Assembly: GCA_030040595.1 (NCBI GenBank)
Contig: JASHTL010000073.1
Coordinates: 1 to 15,146, forward strand
Reading direction: 5' to 3'
Source: Microcaldota archaeon
GTDB lineage: Archaea > Micrarchaeota > Micrarchaeia > Micrarchaeales > CABMGC01
Length of the DNA stretch: 15,146 nucleotides
Part shown: positions 6,918-13,975 of the stretch, piece by piece
Numbering within the stretch: position 1 is the stretch's first letter
How the letters are laid out: each line of letters begins with the position of its first letter
Translations under genes and position numbers: made by a program
The notes under the pieces: model-generated
Told to the model about the DNA's origin: nothing
What the model saw: the letters and a program-made list of their open reading frames with translations, nothing else
The model's database searches: none

Positions 6918-7487
6918 ATGATCTTCATATACCCGCAAATGTACAGGAAGCTCAAGCGCGGACCACAGGTTATACTGCCAAAGGACATAGGCATAATAAT
7001 CAGCTTCTCCGGGGTTGACAAGAACAGCGTGTGCGTCGATGCAGGCACAGGAAGCGGCTGGCTAGCCGTGAGCCTGGCAAGAATAGCGAAGGAAGTATAC
7101 AGCTATGATACAAGGGAGGACTTTCTCGCGATAGCAGAGAAAAACAGGCAGATGCTTGGCCTTGGCAACCTCACCTTGAAGAAGGGGGACGTCTTCAAGA
7201 GGATAGATGAGAAAGGAGTTGACATTGTCACCCTTGATATGCCGTCTTCGGAAAAGGCGCTGGCAAATGCCAAGAAAGCCATGAAACCTGACGGGTGCGT
7301 CGTCGGCTATCTGCCGCATATCGAGCAGGTCAAGGCTTTCGTGAAGAAGCTGGATTCCCTCGGGTTTGCCGACACCTATACGGTTGAGGTTGTTGTAAGA
7401 GACCTGCTTGTTAGGGAAGAGGGCGTACGTCCTACAACAAAGGGCATATGGCATACTGCGTACCTCGTCTTCTCAAGAAAACATTAA
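6918..7487 (+). CDS. tRNA (adenine-N1) methyltransferase, TrmI-like, short form
   Basis: A 189-residue class I SAM methyltransferase related to TrmI, which makes m1A57/58 in the T-loop of tRNA. RGPQVILPKDIG (14-25) matches the RGPQ-x-PKD entry to the catalytic domain. Motif I is DAGTGSG (41-47), the catalytic LDMP lies at 106-109, GYLPHIEQV at 130-138, and the C-terminal RPTTKGIWHTAYLVFSRK is typical. The N-terminal beta-barrel of roughly 60 residues found in TrmI of about 250 residues is absent. The ATG at 6918 is preferred over an in-frame ATG at 6897 because it lies one base after the upstream stop and has AGGTGA just before it. It pairs with another tRNA-modifying enzyme, which fits the call. 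Target position is not provable here. Confidence 0.85.
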   Translation: MIFIYPQMYRKLKRGPQVILPKDIGIIISFSGVDKNSVCVDAGTGSGWLAVSLARIAKEVYSYDTREDFLAIAEKNRQMLGLGNLTLKKGDVFKRIDEKGVDIVTLDMPSSEKALANAKKAMKPDGCVVGYLPHIEQVKAFVKKLDSLGFADTYTVEVVVRDLLVREEGVRPTTKGIWHTAYLVFSRKH

Positions 7488-7519
7488 TAAACAAAATGCC
7501 ATTATAGACAGTTGAGGGC

Positions 7520-7729
7520 ATGACTGACGTAAACAGCGCGCTAAAGGAGTACAGCTCTGCGCTTATCTTTATCGGCACGGCGCTAAGAAGCGCAAACAGG
7601 GACATCAATGCCGAAAACGTGTCGATGCTTGCCAAAGGAGTAAACCTAAATATCCAGGCCAGCAGTGCTGCGTTAAATATAATAAATGAAAGCCTAACGA
7701 AGCTTGGCGCATCAGGAACCTACCGCTGA
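7520..7729 (+). CDS. Small helical protein, tentative L12/P1 N-domain-like
   Basis: A 69-residue protein without Cys, Trp, His or Pro, composed of about three to four amphipathic helices. GAGGG lies just before the ATG, and ATTAATAAAC at 7483-7492 could be its promoter, overlapping the stop of the preceding gene. The stretch YSSALIFIGTALRSANRDIN followed by AENVSMLAKGV recalls the dimerising N-terminal domain of archaeal ribosomal stalk protein L12 (pattern AL..., INxEN, L...GV). The L12 Ala-rich hinge and acidic tail are missing, and the match is short, so the resemblance may be convergent. The 32-base spacing from the methyltransferase gene allows co-transcription. The best-supported statement is that this is a real small helical protein of unknown function. 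Confidence 0.6.
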   Translation: MTDVNSALKEYSSALIFIGTALRSANRDINAENVSMLAKGVNLNIQASSAALNIINESLTKLGASGTYR

Positions 7730-7751
7730 GATACACAATGCAGTCCAATAC

Positions 7752-8717
7752 TCACTTGTCGGCCTTTACTAGGGCGAGGCTGGCAAGCATAGCCTCAAGC
7801 TGTATGCGATCATTGGCGCCTTCGACTATTCTGAAGTTGTAGTCGCCTATCATGCTTATTATCTTCAGCTTCAGCCTGTCCTCCACGTCCAGATTCAGTG
7901 CCTCCCTGTAGCACTGGAGCAGTATGTCCTCCCCGCTCATTCCATGCGAGAGTACAAGGGTATTGAGTTCCGTCCTGGACTTCACGAAGTCACCGGCCAG
8001 CGCGTATTTCAGCATGGCTATTATCTCCTTTGGCCTTGCGCGCGCAGCGATCTCATAAATGGACTTTTCGGTGACCTTCCTTTCCGATACAGCGGTGCTC
8101 TGCATTATGTTGGTGAGCTTTCTCAAATCCCCCTCGCTAACGTAAAGAAGTGCCTCGACTGCCTTGTCATTGACTTCGAGACTTTCGCTCTTGGCAATTC
8201 TCTCTATGTACTTCTTCATCTCCTCCTCCTTGTGGGGCTTGAACCTGAGAACAACGCATCTGCTCTGAATAGGTTCGATTATCTTGCTCGCGTAGTTGGC
8301 GCTGAGAATGAACCTCGTCGAGGTAGAGTACTTCTCCATGGTCCTCCTAAGTGCGTGTTGCGCCTCTGAAGTAAGCGCATCAGCCTCATCAAGAAATATT
8401 ATTTTCACCATGCCTCCAGACAATGGCATGGTCCTAGCAAACTCCTTGACCCTTCCGCGTATAACGTCTATGCCGCGTGCATCACTCGCATTGAGTTCCA
8501 GGAATGCCTCGTTTATTTGGTTACCATAAAGCTCCTTTGCAAGAGCTATAGCAGAAGTAGTTTTGCCTACCCCTGCAGGGCCGGAGAAGATCATGCTCGG
8601 AAAGCTCTTGACTTTCACGAATTCTTTGAGCTTGTCAACTATGGCTTCCTGTCCTATGACCTCGCCGAGGCTAGAAGGCCTATACTTCTCCGTCCAGGGT
8701 TTGTCAAGTAGCTCCAT
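7752..8717 (-). CDS. rfcS: Replication factor C small subunit
   Basis: A 321-residue AAA+ clamp-loader subunit that, with RFC large, opens PCNA onto primed DNA. Seen: the N-terminal KPWTEKYRP (RFC box II), Walker A GPAGVGKTT (46-54), NASDARGID (77-84), Walker B IIFLDEADAL (106-115), sensor 1 ILSANY and the arginine-finger SRC motif (152-154). The C-terminal third is the helical collar. No intein interrupts it, although rfcS is a common archaeal intein site. The ATG at 8717 opens MELLDKPWTEKYRP, the family's normal beginning; an in-frame ATG at 8795 would add 26 unrelated residues and lie upstream of the TATA box. It diverges from guaA and converges with the small gene ending at 7729. The large subunit is not in this window. 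Confidence 0.95.
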   Translation of the reverse strand: MELLDKPWTEKYRPSSLGEVIGQEAIVDKLKEFVKVKSFPSMIFSGPAGVGKTTSAIALAKELYGNQINEAFLELNASDARGIDVIRGRVKEFARTMPLSGGMVKIIFLDEADALTSEAQHALRRTMEKYSTSTRFILSANYASKIIEPIQSRCVVLRFKPHKEEEMKKYIERIAKSESLEVNDKAVEALLYVSEGDLRKLTNIMQSTAVSERKVTEKSIYEIAARARPKEIIAMLKYALAGDFVKSRTELNTLVLSHGMSGEDILLQCYREALNLDVEDRLKLKIISMIGDYNFRIVEGANDRIQLEAMLASLALVKADK

Positions 8718-8739
8718 ACGGGTCACAAACAAGTAGCAT
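8704..8739 (-). CDS. Putative 11-residue leader ORF overlapping rfcS start
   Basis: ATG at 8739 lies 24 bases after the centre of the minus-strand TATA box and opens MLLVCDPYGAT, ending in TGA at 8704. It runs in a different frame across the rfcS ATG at 8717. If the message begins at this ATG, ribosomes reading the mini-ORF would cover the rfcS start. Chance occurrence is quite possible; there is no evidence of translation beyond placement. Confidence 0.15.
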   Translation of the reverse strand: MLLVCDPYGAT

Positions 8740-8756
8740 ATACCTATGTAGGGATA

Positions 8757-8767
8757 GCTATTTATTC
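8757..8767 (-). promoter_or_regulatory. TATA box for rfcS
   Basis: Minus-strand GAATAAATAGC, centred about 46 bases before the rfcS ATG, which predicts a start near 8738 and a leader of about 20 bases. Confidence 0.5.
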
Positions 8768-8829
8768 TTTTATCTGAAGAGAATGCCGACTGCATTCTCG
8801 ATTCTGCAAACGCGAGTTTCTTCCAAAAG

Positions 8830-8841
8830 ATTTATTAAATA
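8830..8841 (+). promoter_or_regulatory. TATA box for guaA
   Basis: ATTTATTAAATA preceded by CCAAAAG. Its centre is about 25 bases before the guaA ATG at 8860, so guaA is probably read from a leaderless message; no Shine-Dalgarno is present. Confidence 0.55.
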
Positions 8842-8859
8842 ATTAGGCAGAAATAGAAT

Positions 8860-10404
8860 ATGGAGAAAGACGCTATCCTAGTTCTGGATTTCGGCGGTCA
8901 ATACTGCCATCTTATTGCAAGGCGTGTGCGTGAAAATGGAGTCTATTCAGAAATAGCTCCGTCCTCCATCACGGTCGGAGAATTAAGCACATTGAGAAAG
9001 AAGTCCAATATAAAAGGTATAATACTCTCAGGTGGGCCATCAAGCATATATGACCACGAATCTCCGCAGATGGATAAGAAGATACTTGATCTAGACATAC
9101 CCATACTTGGCATATGTTATGGACACCAGCTCTTGGCCAGTTATCTCGATGGCGAGGTCAAGAGATCAAAGAACAACGAGTATGGCACTGCATTTGTGTA
9201 CGTAAGCGACAGCAGTGGCATACTTAAGGGATTGGGCGAGAAGGAACAGGTCTGGATGAGCCATGGCGATTCCGTTCTGAGCGCACCTAAAGGTTTTGAA
9301 GTGCTCGCTTCAACAGATAATTGTCCGATAGCGGCATTTTCTAGCGATGCCAAGAGGATATACGGAGTCCAGTGGCACCCTGAGGTTGTGCACACCCTTA
9401 AAGGGAACCTGATCCTCCAGAACTTTATCTATGGCATATGCAAATGCAAGAGTTCATGGGACCCCAGCAATCTTGTGGATACGTACATAGGCAACATACG
9501 GAAAGAGGCCGGCAAATCGAGAGTAATACTTGCACTCAGCGGCGGTATAGACTCCACAACTGCAGCGGTGCTCGCAAACAGAGCTATAGGAGACAGGCTT
9601 ACCGCAGTCTTCGTAGACAGCGGCCTTATGAGAAAGAACGAGACCGAGGACATAATGAGGATTGCCGAGAAAGCCGGAATAAACATGATTGTTGCTGATG
9701 CCCAGACGCGGTTCCTTGACAAGCTCAAGGACGTAGAGGATCCTGAGGAGAAGAGGAAGATAATAGGCAACGAGTTCATACGCGTATTCGAGGAGACAGC
9801 TGAAGAGGTAAAGGCGGAGTACCTATTGCAGGGAACGATATACCCGGACAGGATAGAATCAGGCCACTCGAAGCATTCCAGCGTGATCAAGACGCACCAC
9901 AACGTAGGGGGCCTTCCGAAGGATATGAAATTTAAGGGGCTGATAGAGCCGCTTAAGGATCTTTACAAGGACGAGGTAAGGAAGATAGCAACCGAGCTCA
10001 AGTTACCGCGCGAGATAGTTTACAGGCAGGCATTTCCGGGGCCGGGTCTCGCGGTTAGGATAGTCGGCGCCATAACCGATGAGAAACTCAGGATTGTCCG
10101 CGACGCGGATTTCATAGTCACAAGCGAATTTGAGAAGGCAGGATCTAACGAGGGATTATGGGAGTATTTTGCCGTGCTGACGGACACGAAGAGCACAGGA
10201 GTAAAGGGCGACGCAAGGGCTTACGGAAACGTTATTGCGATCAGGGCAGTGGAAAGCGTAGATGCAATGACAGCCAATTTCGCAAAGATACCTTATCAGG
10301 TCCTTGAAAAGATCTCGACAAGGATAACCAACGAGATACCCGAGGTCGTGAGGGTGGTATATGACATAACCAATAAGCCGCCTTCGACTATAGAGTGGGA
10401 ATGA
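8860..10404 (+). CDS. guaA: GMP synthase (glutamine-hydrolysing), fused form
   Basis: A 514-residue enzyme making GMP from XMP, ATP and glutamine. The N-terminal class I glutamine amidotransferase has the nucleophile C86 in GICYGHQ, with H173 and E175 in QWHPEV. The ATP-pyrophosphatase domain has the P-loop ALSGGIDSTT (224-233). The C-terminal dimerisation domain includes FPGPGLAVRI and ends in KPPSTIEWE, the standard terminus. All catalytic residues that can be seen are present. Many archaea carry the two activities as separate subunits; this is the single-chain form usual in bacteria and eukaryotes. It is first in a plus-strand run with an IMP dehydrogenase and a deaminase, so consecutive steps of guanylate synthesis lie together. 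Confidence 0.96.
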   Translation: MEKDAILVLDFGGQYCHLIARRVRENGVYSEIAPSSITVGELSTLRKKSNIKGIILSGGPSSIYDHESPQMDKKILDLDIPILGICYGHQLLASYLDGEVKRSKNNEYGTAFVYVSDSSGILKGLGEKEQVWMSHGDSVLSAPKGFEVLASTDNCPIAAFSSDAKRIYGVQWHPEVVHTLKGNLILQNFIYGICKCKSSWDPSNLVDTYIGNIRKEAGKSRVILALSGGIDSTTAAVLANRAIGDRLTAVFVDSGLMRKNETEDIMRIAEKAGINMIVADAQTRFLDKLKDVEDPEEKRKIIGNEFIRVFEETAEEVKAEYLLQGTIYPDRIESGHSKHSSVIKTHHNVGGLPKDMKFKGLIEPLKDLYKDEVRKIATELKLPREIVYRQAFPGPGLAVRIVGAITDEKLRIVRDADFIVTSEFEKAGSNEGLWEYFAVLTDTKSTGVKGDARAYGNVIAIRAVESVDAMTANFAKIPYQVLEKISTRITNEIPEVVRVVYDITNKPPSTIEWE

Positions 10405-10423
10405 CTCACAGATAATGCGTAAA

Positions 10424-10435
10424 ACTTATATATTT
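10424..10435 (+). promoter_or_regulatory. TATA box for IMP dehydrogenase gene
   Basis: ACTTATATATTT, centred about 24 bases before the ATG at 10454. It lies downstream of an earlier in-frame ATG at 10415, which argues against that earlier start. GAGAGGGAG (10436-10444) also precedes the ATG and could aid initiation on read-through messages from guaA. Confidence 0.5.
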
Positions 10436-10453
10436 GAGAGGGAGATGAGATAT

Positions 10454-11560
10454 ATGGAAACCATAGGCCACAAATTAGACCATCCGCAGCGCATCTATTA
10501 TTTCGATGAGCTCCTTTTCCTTCCAGGATTTGCGAAGCGCAGCCCTAGAGACGTGGACGTCAGCATGAAGCTCGGCGGATTCTCGCTGAAGGCTCCACTC
10601 ATCTCTTCCCCTATGGACACCGTGACAGGACCGGAACTTGCCGCTGCACTTGCGCTCTGCGGTGGATTCGGAGTGATACACAGGAACTGCACAACTGAGG
10701 AGGCAGTCAAGATGGTAGAGGAGACGAAGAAGGCGAAGATTCCAGAGAAGTACAACGCAACTGCAGTAAAGGACAGCAAAGGCAGACTGGCTGTCGGTGC
10801 TGCAGTCTCAACATCAGACCTTGAACGCGCCACTGCGCTTGCGGATGTAGCAGATCTCTTCTTCACCGATGTCGCAAGTTTCCATAACCTAAAGGTGTAC
10901 GAGGGCACAAAGCAGATAATCAAGAAAACCGGGAAGAAGACGGTGATCGGCAACTTGGGCACCAAGGCAGGCGTGCTTTATGCCGTGAAGGAGCTTGGAA
11001 AAGAGAATATCGCGGGGATAAGGGTAGGCATGGGAAGCGGATCGATCTGCACCACAACAGACATCTCAGGCGTAGGCTCTCCTGGCCCGGTTGCAGTGGA
11101 ACAAGCGGCATTGGCGCTGAACGAACTAGGACTTCTTGACGAGATACCGATAATAGTAGACGGGGGCATACGACACTCAAGAGACATAGCCTTCTCATTT
11201 GGCTTGGGCGCGTCCCTTGCGATGCTCGGGAACCTTTTCGCCCGTGCGGAGGAGAGCATAGGGGAGAAGGTAATGAAGGACGGGAAGCTTCAGAAGGCGT
11301 ACTGGGGCATGGGCAGCGCAGAGGCAAGGAAGAAGAGGCTTGCGCTCGACAGGTACCAGAGCTCTAACAAGAGCGTTGATGAAGGCATCAAGATGTATGT
11401 TCCGATAGAGGGCAAGGTCGAGGAGATAGTAGAGAGGATAGTCGCAGAACTCAGGGTCACGATGGGCTATGTCGGCGCAGCTAACATACGTGAGATGAGG
11501 GACGTGACCGAGATAGTGGTCAGGACGGCTAAGCCTCCGGAATTCGAGCGTACAGGATAA
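10454..11560 (+). CDS. guaB: IMP dehydrogenase, CBS-less
   Basis: A 368-residue (beta/alpha)8-barrel enzyme, expected to oxidise IMP to XMP with NAD, feeding guaA directly upstream. Using this start, the catalytic Cys is C199 in GSGSICTTT, DGGI lies at 236-239, and the flap carries R300-Y301 in LDRYQ, followed by VPIEG. The Arg-Tyr flap pair is the IMPDH signature rather than GMP reductase. The tandem CBS pair normally inserted after the HRN-like segment is missing, with only about 20 residues in its place. In the active loop the usual CTTR is CTTT, and the later PQ is PG. Alternative starts are 10415 (upstream of the TATA box) and 10445. This is one of two family members in the window. Confidence 0.85.
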   Translation: METIGHKLDHPQRIYYFDELLFLPGFAKRSPRDVDVSMKLGGFSLKAPLISSPMDTVTGPELAAALALCGGFGVIHRNCTTEEAVKMVEETKKAKIPEKYNATAVKDSKGRLAVGAAVSTSDLERATALADVADLFFTDVASFHNLKVYEGTKQIIKKTGKKTVIGNLGTKAGVLYAVKELGKENIAGIRVGMGSGSICTTTDISGVGSPGPVAVEQAALALNELGLLDEIPIIVDGGIRHSRDIAFSFGLGASLAMLGNLFARAEESIGEKVMKDGKLQKAYWGMGSAEARKKRLALDRYQSSNKSVDEGIKMYVPIEGKVEEIVERIVAELRVTMGYVGAANIREMRDVTEIVVRTAKPPEFERTG

Positions 11561-11581
11561 ACACAGAATTGATGATCTGAA

Positions 11582-12568
11582 ATGGACATAATAAACGACC
11601 ATGTTGAATTGGCTGAGTTGCACGTCCACCTGGGCAGCTCTGTCGATCCTGCAGTGATGTGGGAGATAGCGCACGCGCAGGGCATACGCCTTCCCACGAA
11701 GGACTACTGGCGCTTTGTGGATATGATAACTGCAGGACCGAACACGGTAAAGTCATTCAACGACTACCTGGAGCTCTTCAAGTGGACAGATCTGATACAG
11801 TCAAGCCCCCTTGCAGTCGAGAGATCAGTGTACCAGACTATAGCCGGGGCTTATAGGAAGAACAACATAACGCTGCTTGAGCTGAGATTCAACCCGATGA
11901 AGAGGAACAGGAACGGCGAGCAGGATCTCGACCAGATAATGATGGCCGCGATAAGGGGAATGGACCGCGCCTCGCTGGAGTATCCGGTAAGATGCGGAAT
12001 CATAGTCTGCCTTGACCGCTCATTTACATATAAGCAGAATGAGATACTGGTCCAGAAAGCCCTTAACTATCGGAAGAGGGGAGTTGTGGGCATAGACATT
12101 GCCGGTCCGGCTTCCGCATCGTTCAAGTACTCTGATTATGGGGAACTCTACGCCAAAGCCAAGAAGGGAGGACTTGGGCTGACCGCACATGCAGGAGAGG
12201 AGGAGGATTACAGGTCAGTGATCGAGGTCGCAGAGCATCTTAAACCGGACAGGATAGGGCACGGGATAAAGGCTGTGGAGAGCGAGAGGGCCATGGACAT
12301 AGTAAGGAGCAATGGCATAACGTTGGAAATTTGTCCGTCATCGAACATGAGCACCAAGGTTGTGAGGGATGCCAACCACTTAAGGGAGATCTTCGCAAAA
12401 CTCAAGGCCAACAAGATAAAATATACGATAAACACGGACGGACCTGAGATGCTTGCAACGAATCTGAAGAACGAGATGAGCTTCCTGCTAAACAGCAAGA
12501 TCCTTGATATGGCGGACCTGGCTGCGGCAAACAAGCAGGCTTTCGAGTCCTCGTTCATCAAGCAGTAG
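11582..12568 (+). CDS. Adenosine deaminase family protein, altered substrate site
   Basis: A 328-residue metal-dependent amidohydrolase. Metal ligands and catalytic residues are present: H14 and H16 (AELHVHL), H203 and E206 (TAHAGEE), H227 (DRIGHG) and D286 (INTDGP). Two Asp residues that contact substrate in mammalian adenosine deaminase are Gly here: HLDG reads HLGS, and NTDDP reads NTDGP. The usual LAGDE also reads IAGPA. The family deaminates adenosine, adenine, AMP or related purines, giving inosine or hypoxanthine products; with these changes the substrate cannot be assumed. It follows the IMPDH gene by 21 bases with only a weak ribosome site, so it is probably co-transcribed, and its context supports a purine substrate. 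Its stop is 5 bases from that of the converging GMPR-like gene. Confidence 0.85.
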   Translation: MDIINDHVELAELHVHLGSSVDPAVMWEIAHAQGIRLPTKDYWRFVDMITAGPNTVKSFNDYLELFKWTDLIQSSPLAVERSVYQTIAGAYRKNNITLLELRFNPMKRNRNGEQDLDQIMMAAIRGMDRASLEYPVRCGIIVCLDRSFTYKQNEILVQKALNYRKRGVVGIDIAGPASASFKYSDYGELYAKAKKGGLGLTAHAGEEEDYRSVIEVAEHLKPDRIGHGIKAVESERAMDIVRSNGITLEICPSSNMSTKVVRDANHLREIFAKLKANKIKYTINTDGPEMLATNLKNEMSFLLNSKILDMADLAAANKQAFESSFIKQ

Positions 12569-12573
12569 GTCCT

Positions 12574-13848
12574 TCAAACGCGTATGGGCCTTCTGCCGGC
12601 CCTGGCATTTCCGTTCTGCTGCGCCGCATCCTCTTGTGCAGCCATCAGTCCCCTATCCCTATGGGCCGCTTTTATCCATTCTTCCGGCACGCGATGCTCC
12701 AGAGGATCGAAAGGGCGTTCGTAACTCTCCCTTACAGCGCCAGCGCTTTGACGTATAAATAAAGCCCTCTCGTACAACTCATCGAGGTTGAGGGCACCGA
12801 CATATGTCATTCCCGAGCGGACTCCTCCGACTATCTGGTAAGTGAGCTGCGCAACGGTTCCGTAGTAAGATGACTTCAGAGCTCCGCCCTCCGCTACGAC
12901 AAGATCCGGGTCAAACGCCCTCCCATCAACCTGACTTCTAACGTAATTAGACTCGCTTGATGATAGTCCCCTATAATTTTTACCCCATCCTGTCTCAGTA
13001 TAAACCAATTCGCTGTTAGCCTCAGCAGTGCCAGCGTATAGTCCGCCTATCATAACGCTACTTGCTCCTGTAGCCAACAGTTTTGCTACGTGGCTTGGAT
13101 TCTTTACCCCTCCGTCTGCAATTATCGGTACCGGTGCCTTTCCGGTAAATTCCGGAGCTTCATTAGATGCCTTAACAGACCATACAACAGCTGTGAACTG
13201 AGGCACTCCGACTCCAGTCATAAGCCTTGTTGCGCATGCAGATCCTGGTCCAACGCCTATCTTGACTGCATCAGCACCATGTTCTATCAACAATGTGACG
13301 GAATGGCCTGTTGCAACGTTTCCTACCATGAGCAGCGCGCTAGGGAAATCTCTCTTCAGCATTTTCATCTGATTGTGCACGTCCGGATTCTCCGCATGTG
13401 CCACTTCCAGGGCCAGGAAGTTAGCGCCTGCGGCTAAAAGAGCTTCTGCCCTGCGTTGAGTGTCTCCATTGACACCTATTGTTGCGCCTACCAGGAGTCT
13501 TCCGTTTTCGTCGACCGATGGTCTGAAGCCGAATTTGGGATCTACGTAACCTAATTCATGTGGATCGGTGCCGGTAACTGGAGTTTCTTTTACCTTCCGG
13601 ACTTGTTCTGCCTCTTTTTCTATAGACATAAATCTATGTATTATGCCTACACCTCCGGCACGGGCCATTCCCACTCCAAGCTCCCACTCGCTGAACTCCA
13701 TGTTTGAAGCCATCACTGGCGAGTGTATAGTATAAGGTCCGATAAGCCTACCGGTCGGATCGGGGGCACTTCGCGATGTCACTTTAGAACTTCTTGGTAC
13801 CAATGAGACGTCATCCAGTCCGTAACCTGTTTCCTCTAAGATCTCCAT
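12574..13848 (-). CDS. IMPDH/GMP reductase family protein, GMPR-like
   Basis: A 424-residue (beta/alpha)8 oxidoreductase of the IMPDH/GMPR family. YGLDDVSLVPRSS opens the family fold; MVGNVATG (174-181), the catalytic C205 in GVGPGSACATRLMTGVGVPQ, DGGV (245-248) and VMIGGLYAGTAEANSE (265-280) follow. The flap NYRGLSSSESNY lacks the Arg-Tyr pair of IMP dehydrogenases. GG in MIGGLYAG and GGVRSGMTYVGA plus ALFIR near the end resemble GMP reductase, which converts GMP to IMP with NADPH. No CBS domains are present. Residues about 370-424 form a polar, charged tail not needed for the barrel. GGGTG lies 6 bases before the ATG. Family membership is certain; the choice of GMP reductase over IMP dehydrogenase is inference. 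Confidence 0.82.
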   Translation of the reverse strand: MEILEETGYGLDDVSLVPRSSKVTSRSAPDPTGRLIGPYTIHSPVMASNMEFSEWELGVGMARAGGVGIIHRFMSIEKEAEQVRKVKETPVTGTDPHELGYVDPKFGFRPSVDENGRLLVGATIGVNGDTQRRAEALLAAGANFLALEVAHAENPDVHNQMKMLKRDFPSALLMVGNVATGHSVTLLIEHGADAVKIGVGPGSACATRLMTGVGVPQFTAVVWSVKASNEAPEFTGKAPVPIIADGGVKNPSHVAKLLATGASSVMIGGLYAGTAEANSELVYTETGWGKNYRGLSSSESNYVRSQVDGRAFDPDLVVAEGGALKSSYYGTVAQLTYQIVGGVRSGMTYVGALNLDELYERALFIRQSAGAVRESYERPFDPLEHRVPEEWIKAAHRDRGLMAAQEDAAQQNGNARAGRRPIRV

Positions 13849-13849
13849 G

Positions 13850-13975
13850 CTAACACCCAGTTATCAGACAAGGTCTGACATCTTGCGCTTCACAAATAGT
13901 CCGAACCTCCATAGGGTTGATTAGGTTGTACATCTTATAAAGTTTTTCTTTTAGGACCAGTGTATAATCAGTCAT
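13850..13975 (-). CDS. Possible 41-codon small or leader ORF
   Basis: ATG at 13975 opens a 41-residue frame starting MTDYTLVLKEKLYKMYNL and ending RPCLITGC, whose TAG lies one base before the GMPR-like ATG. An internal in-frame ATG at 13912 would give a 20-residue product and sits about 25 bases after the TATA box at 13931-13942, the spacing of leaderless genes in this window. The shorter form is therefore the likelier product if transcription begins at that box. Its stop adjoining the next start would favour reinitiation or coupling. I recognise no family. Chance cannot be excluded. Confidence 0.25.
   Translation of the reverse strand: MTDYTLVLKEKLYKMYNLINPMEVRTICEAQDVRPCLITGC
13864..13878. 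promoter_or_regulatory. Inverted repeat in GMPR-like leader
   Basis: TCAGAC-AAG-GTCTGA, a perfect 6-base inverted repeat with a 3-base centre, 16 bases upstream of the GMPR-like ATG and downstream of its TATA box. It could form a hairpin in the leader or be an operator for a dimeric repressor. The function is not established. Confidence 0.35.
13931..13942 (-). promoter_or_regulatory. TATA box for GMPR-like gene
   Basis: Minus-strand CTTTATAAGATG preceded by an A/T-rich run. The predicted start is near 13913, leaving a leader of about 64 bases before the ATG at 13848, the longest leader in the window, which contains an inverted repeat and a mini-ORF. Confidence 0.5.

Noticed and set aside
7752..8717. 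Possible intein in the clamp loader
   Set aside because: Walker A through the SRC motif are contiguous at normal spacing, and the length is the family norm.
8718..8795. 26-residue N-terminal extension of RFC small subunit
   Set aside because: The extension crosses the rfcS TATA box, and the family's normal N-terminus begins at the 8717 ATG.
9438..9698. Gln/Arg-rich frame within guaA
   Set aside because: It is an alternative frame of the ATP-pyrophosphatase domain, which is clearly coding in the guaA frame.
10415..10453. Earlier IMP dehydrogenase start at 10415
   Set aside because: It lies upstream of the TATA box at 10424-10435, and its extra residues match no family N-terminus; the ATG at 10454 fits the promoter spacing.
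12504..12758. Plus-strand frame across the deaminase/GMPR-like convergence
   Set aside because: It overlaps the ends of both real genes and has an unlikely Arg/Ser/Pro composition.
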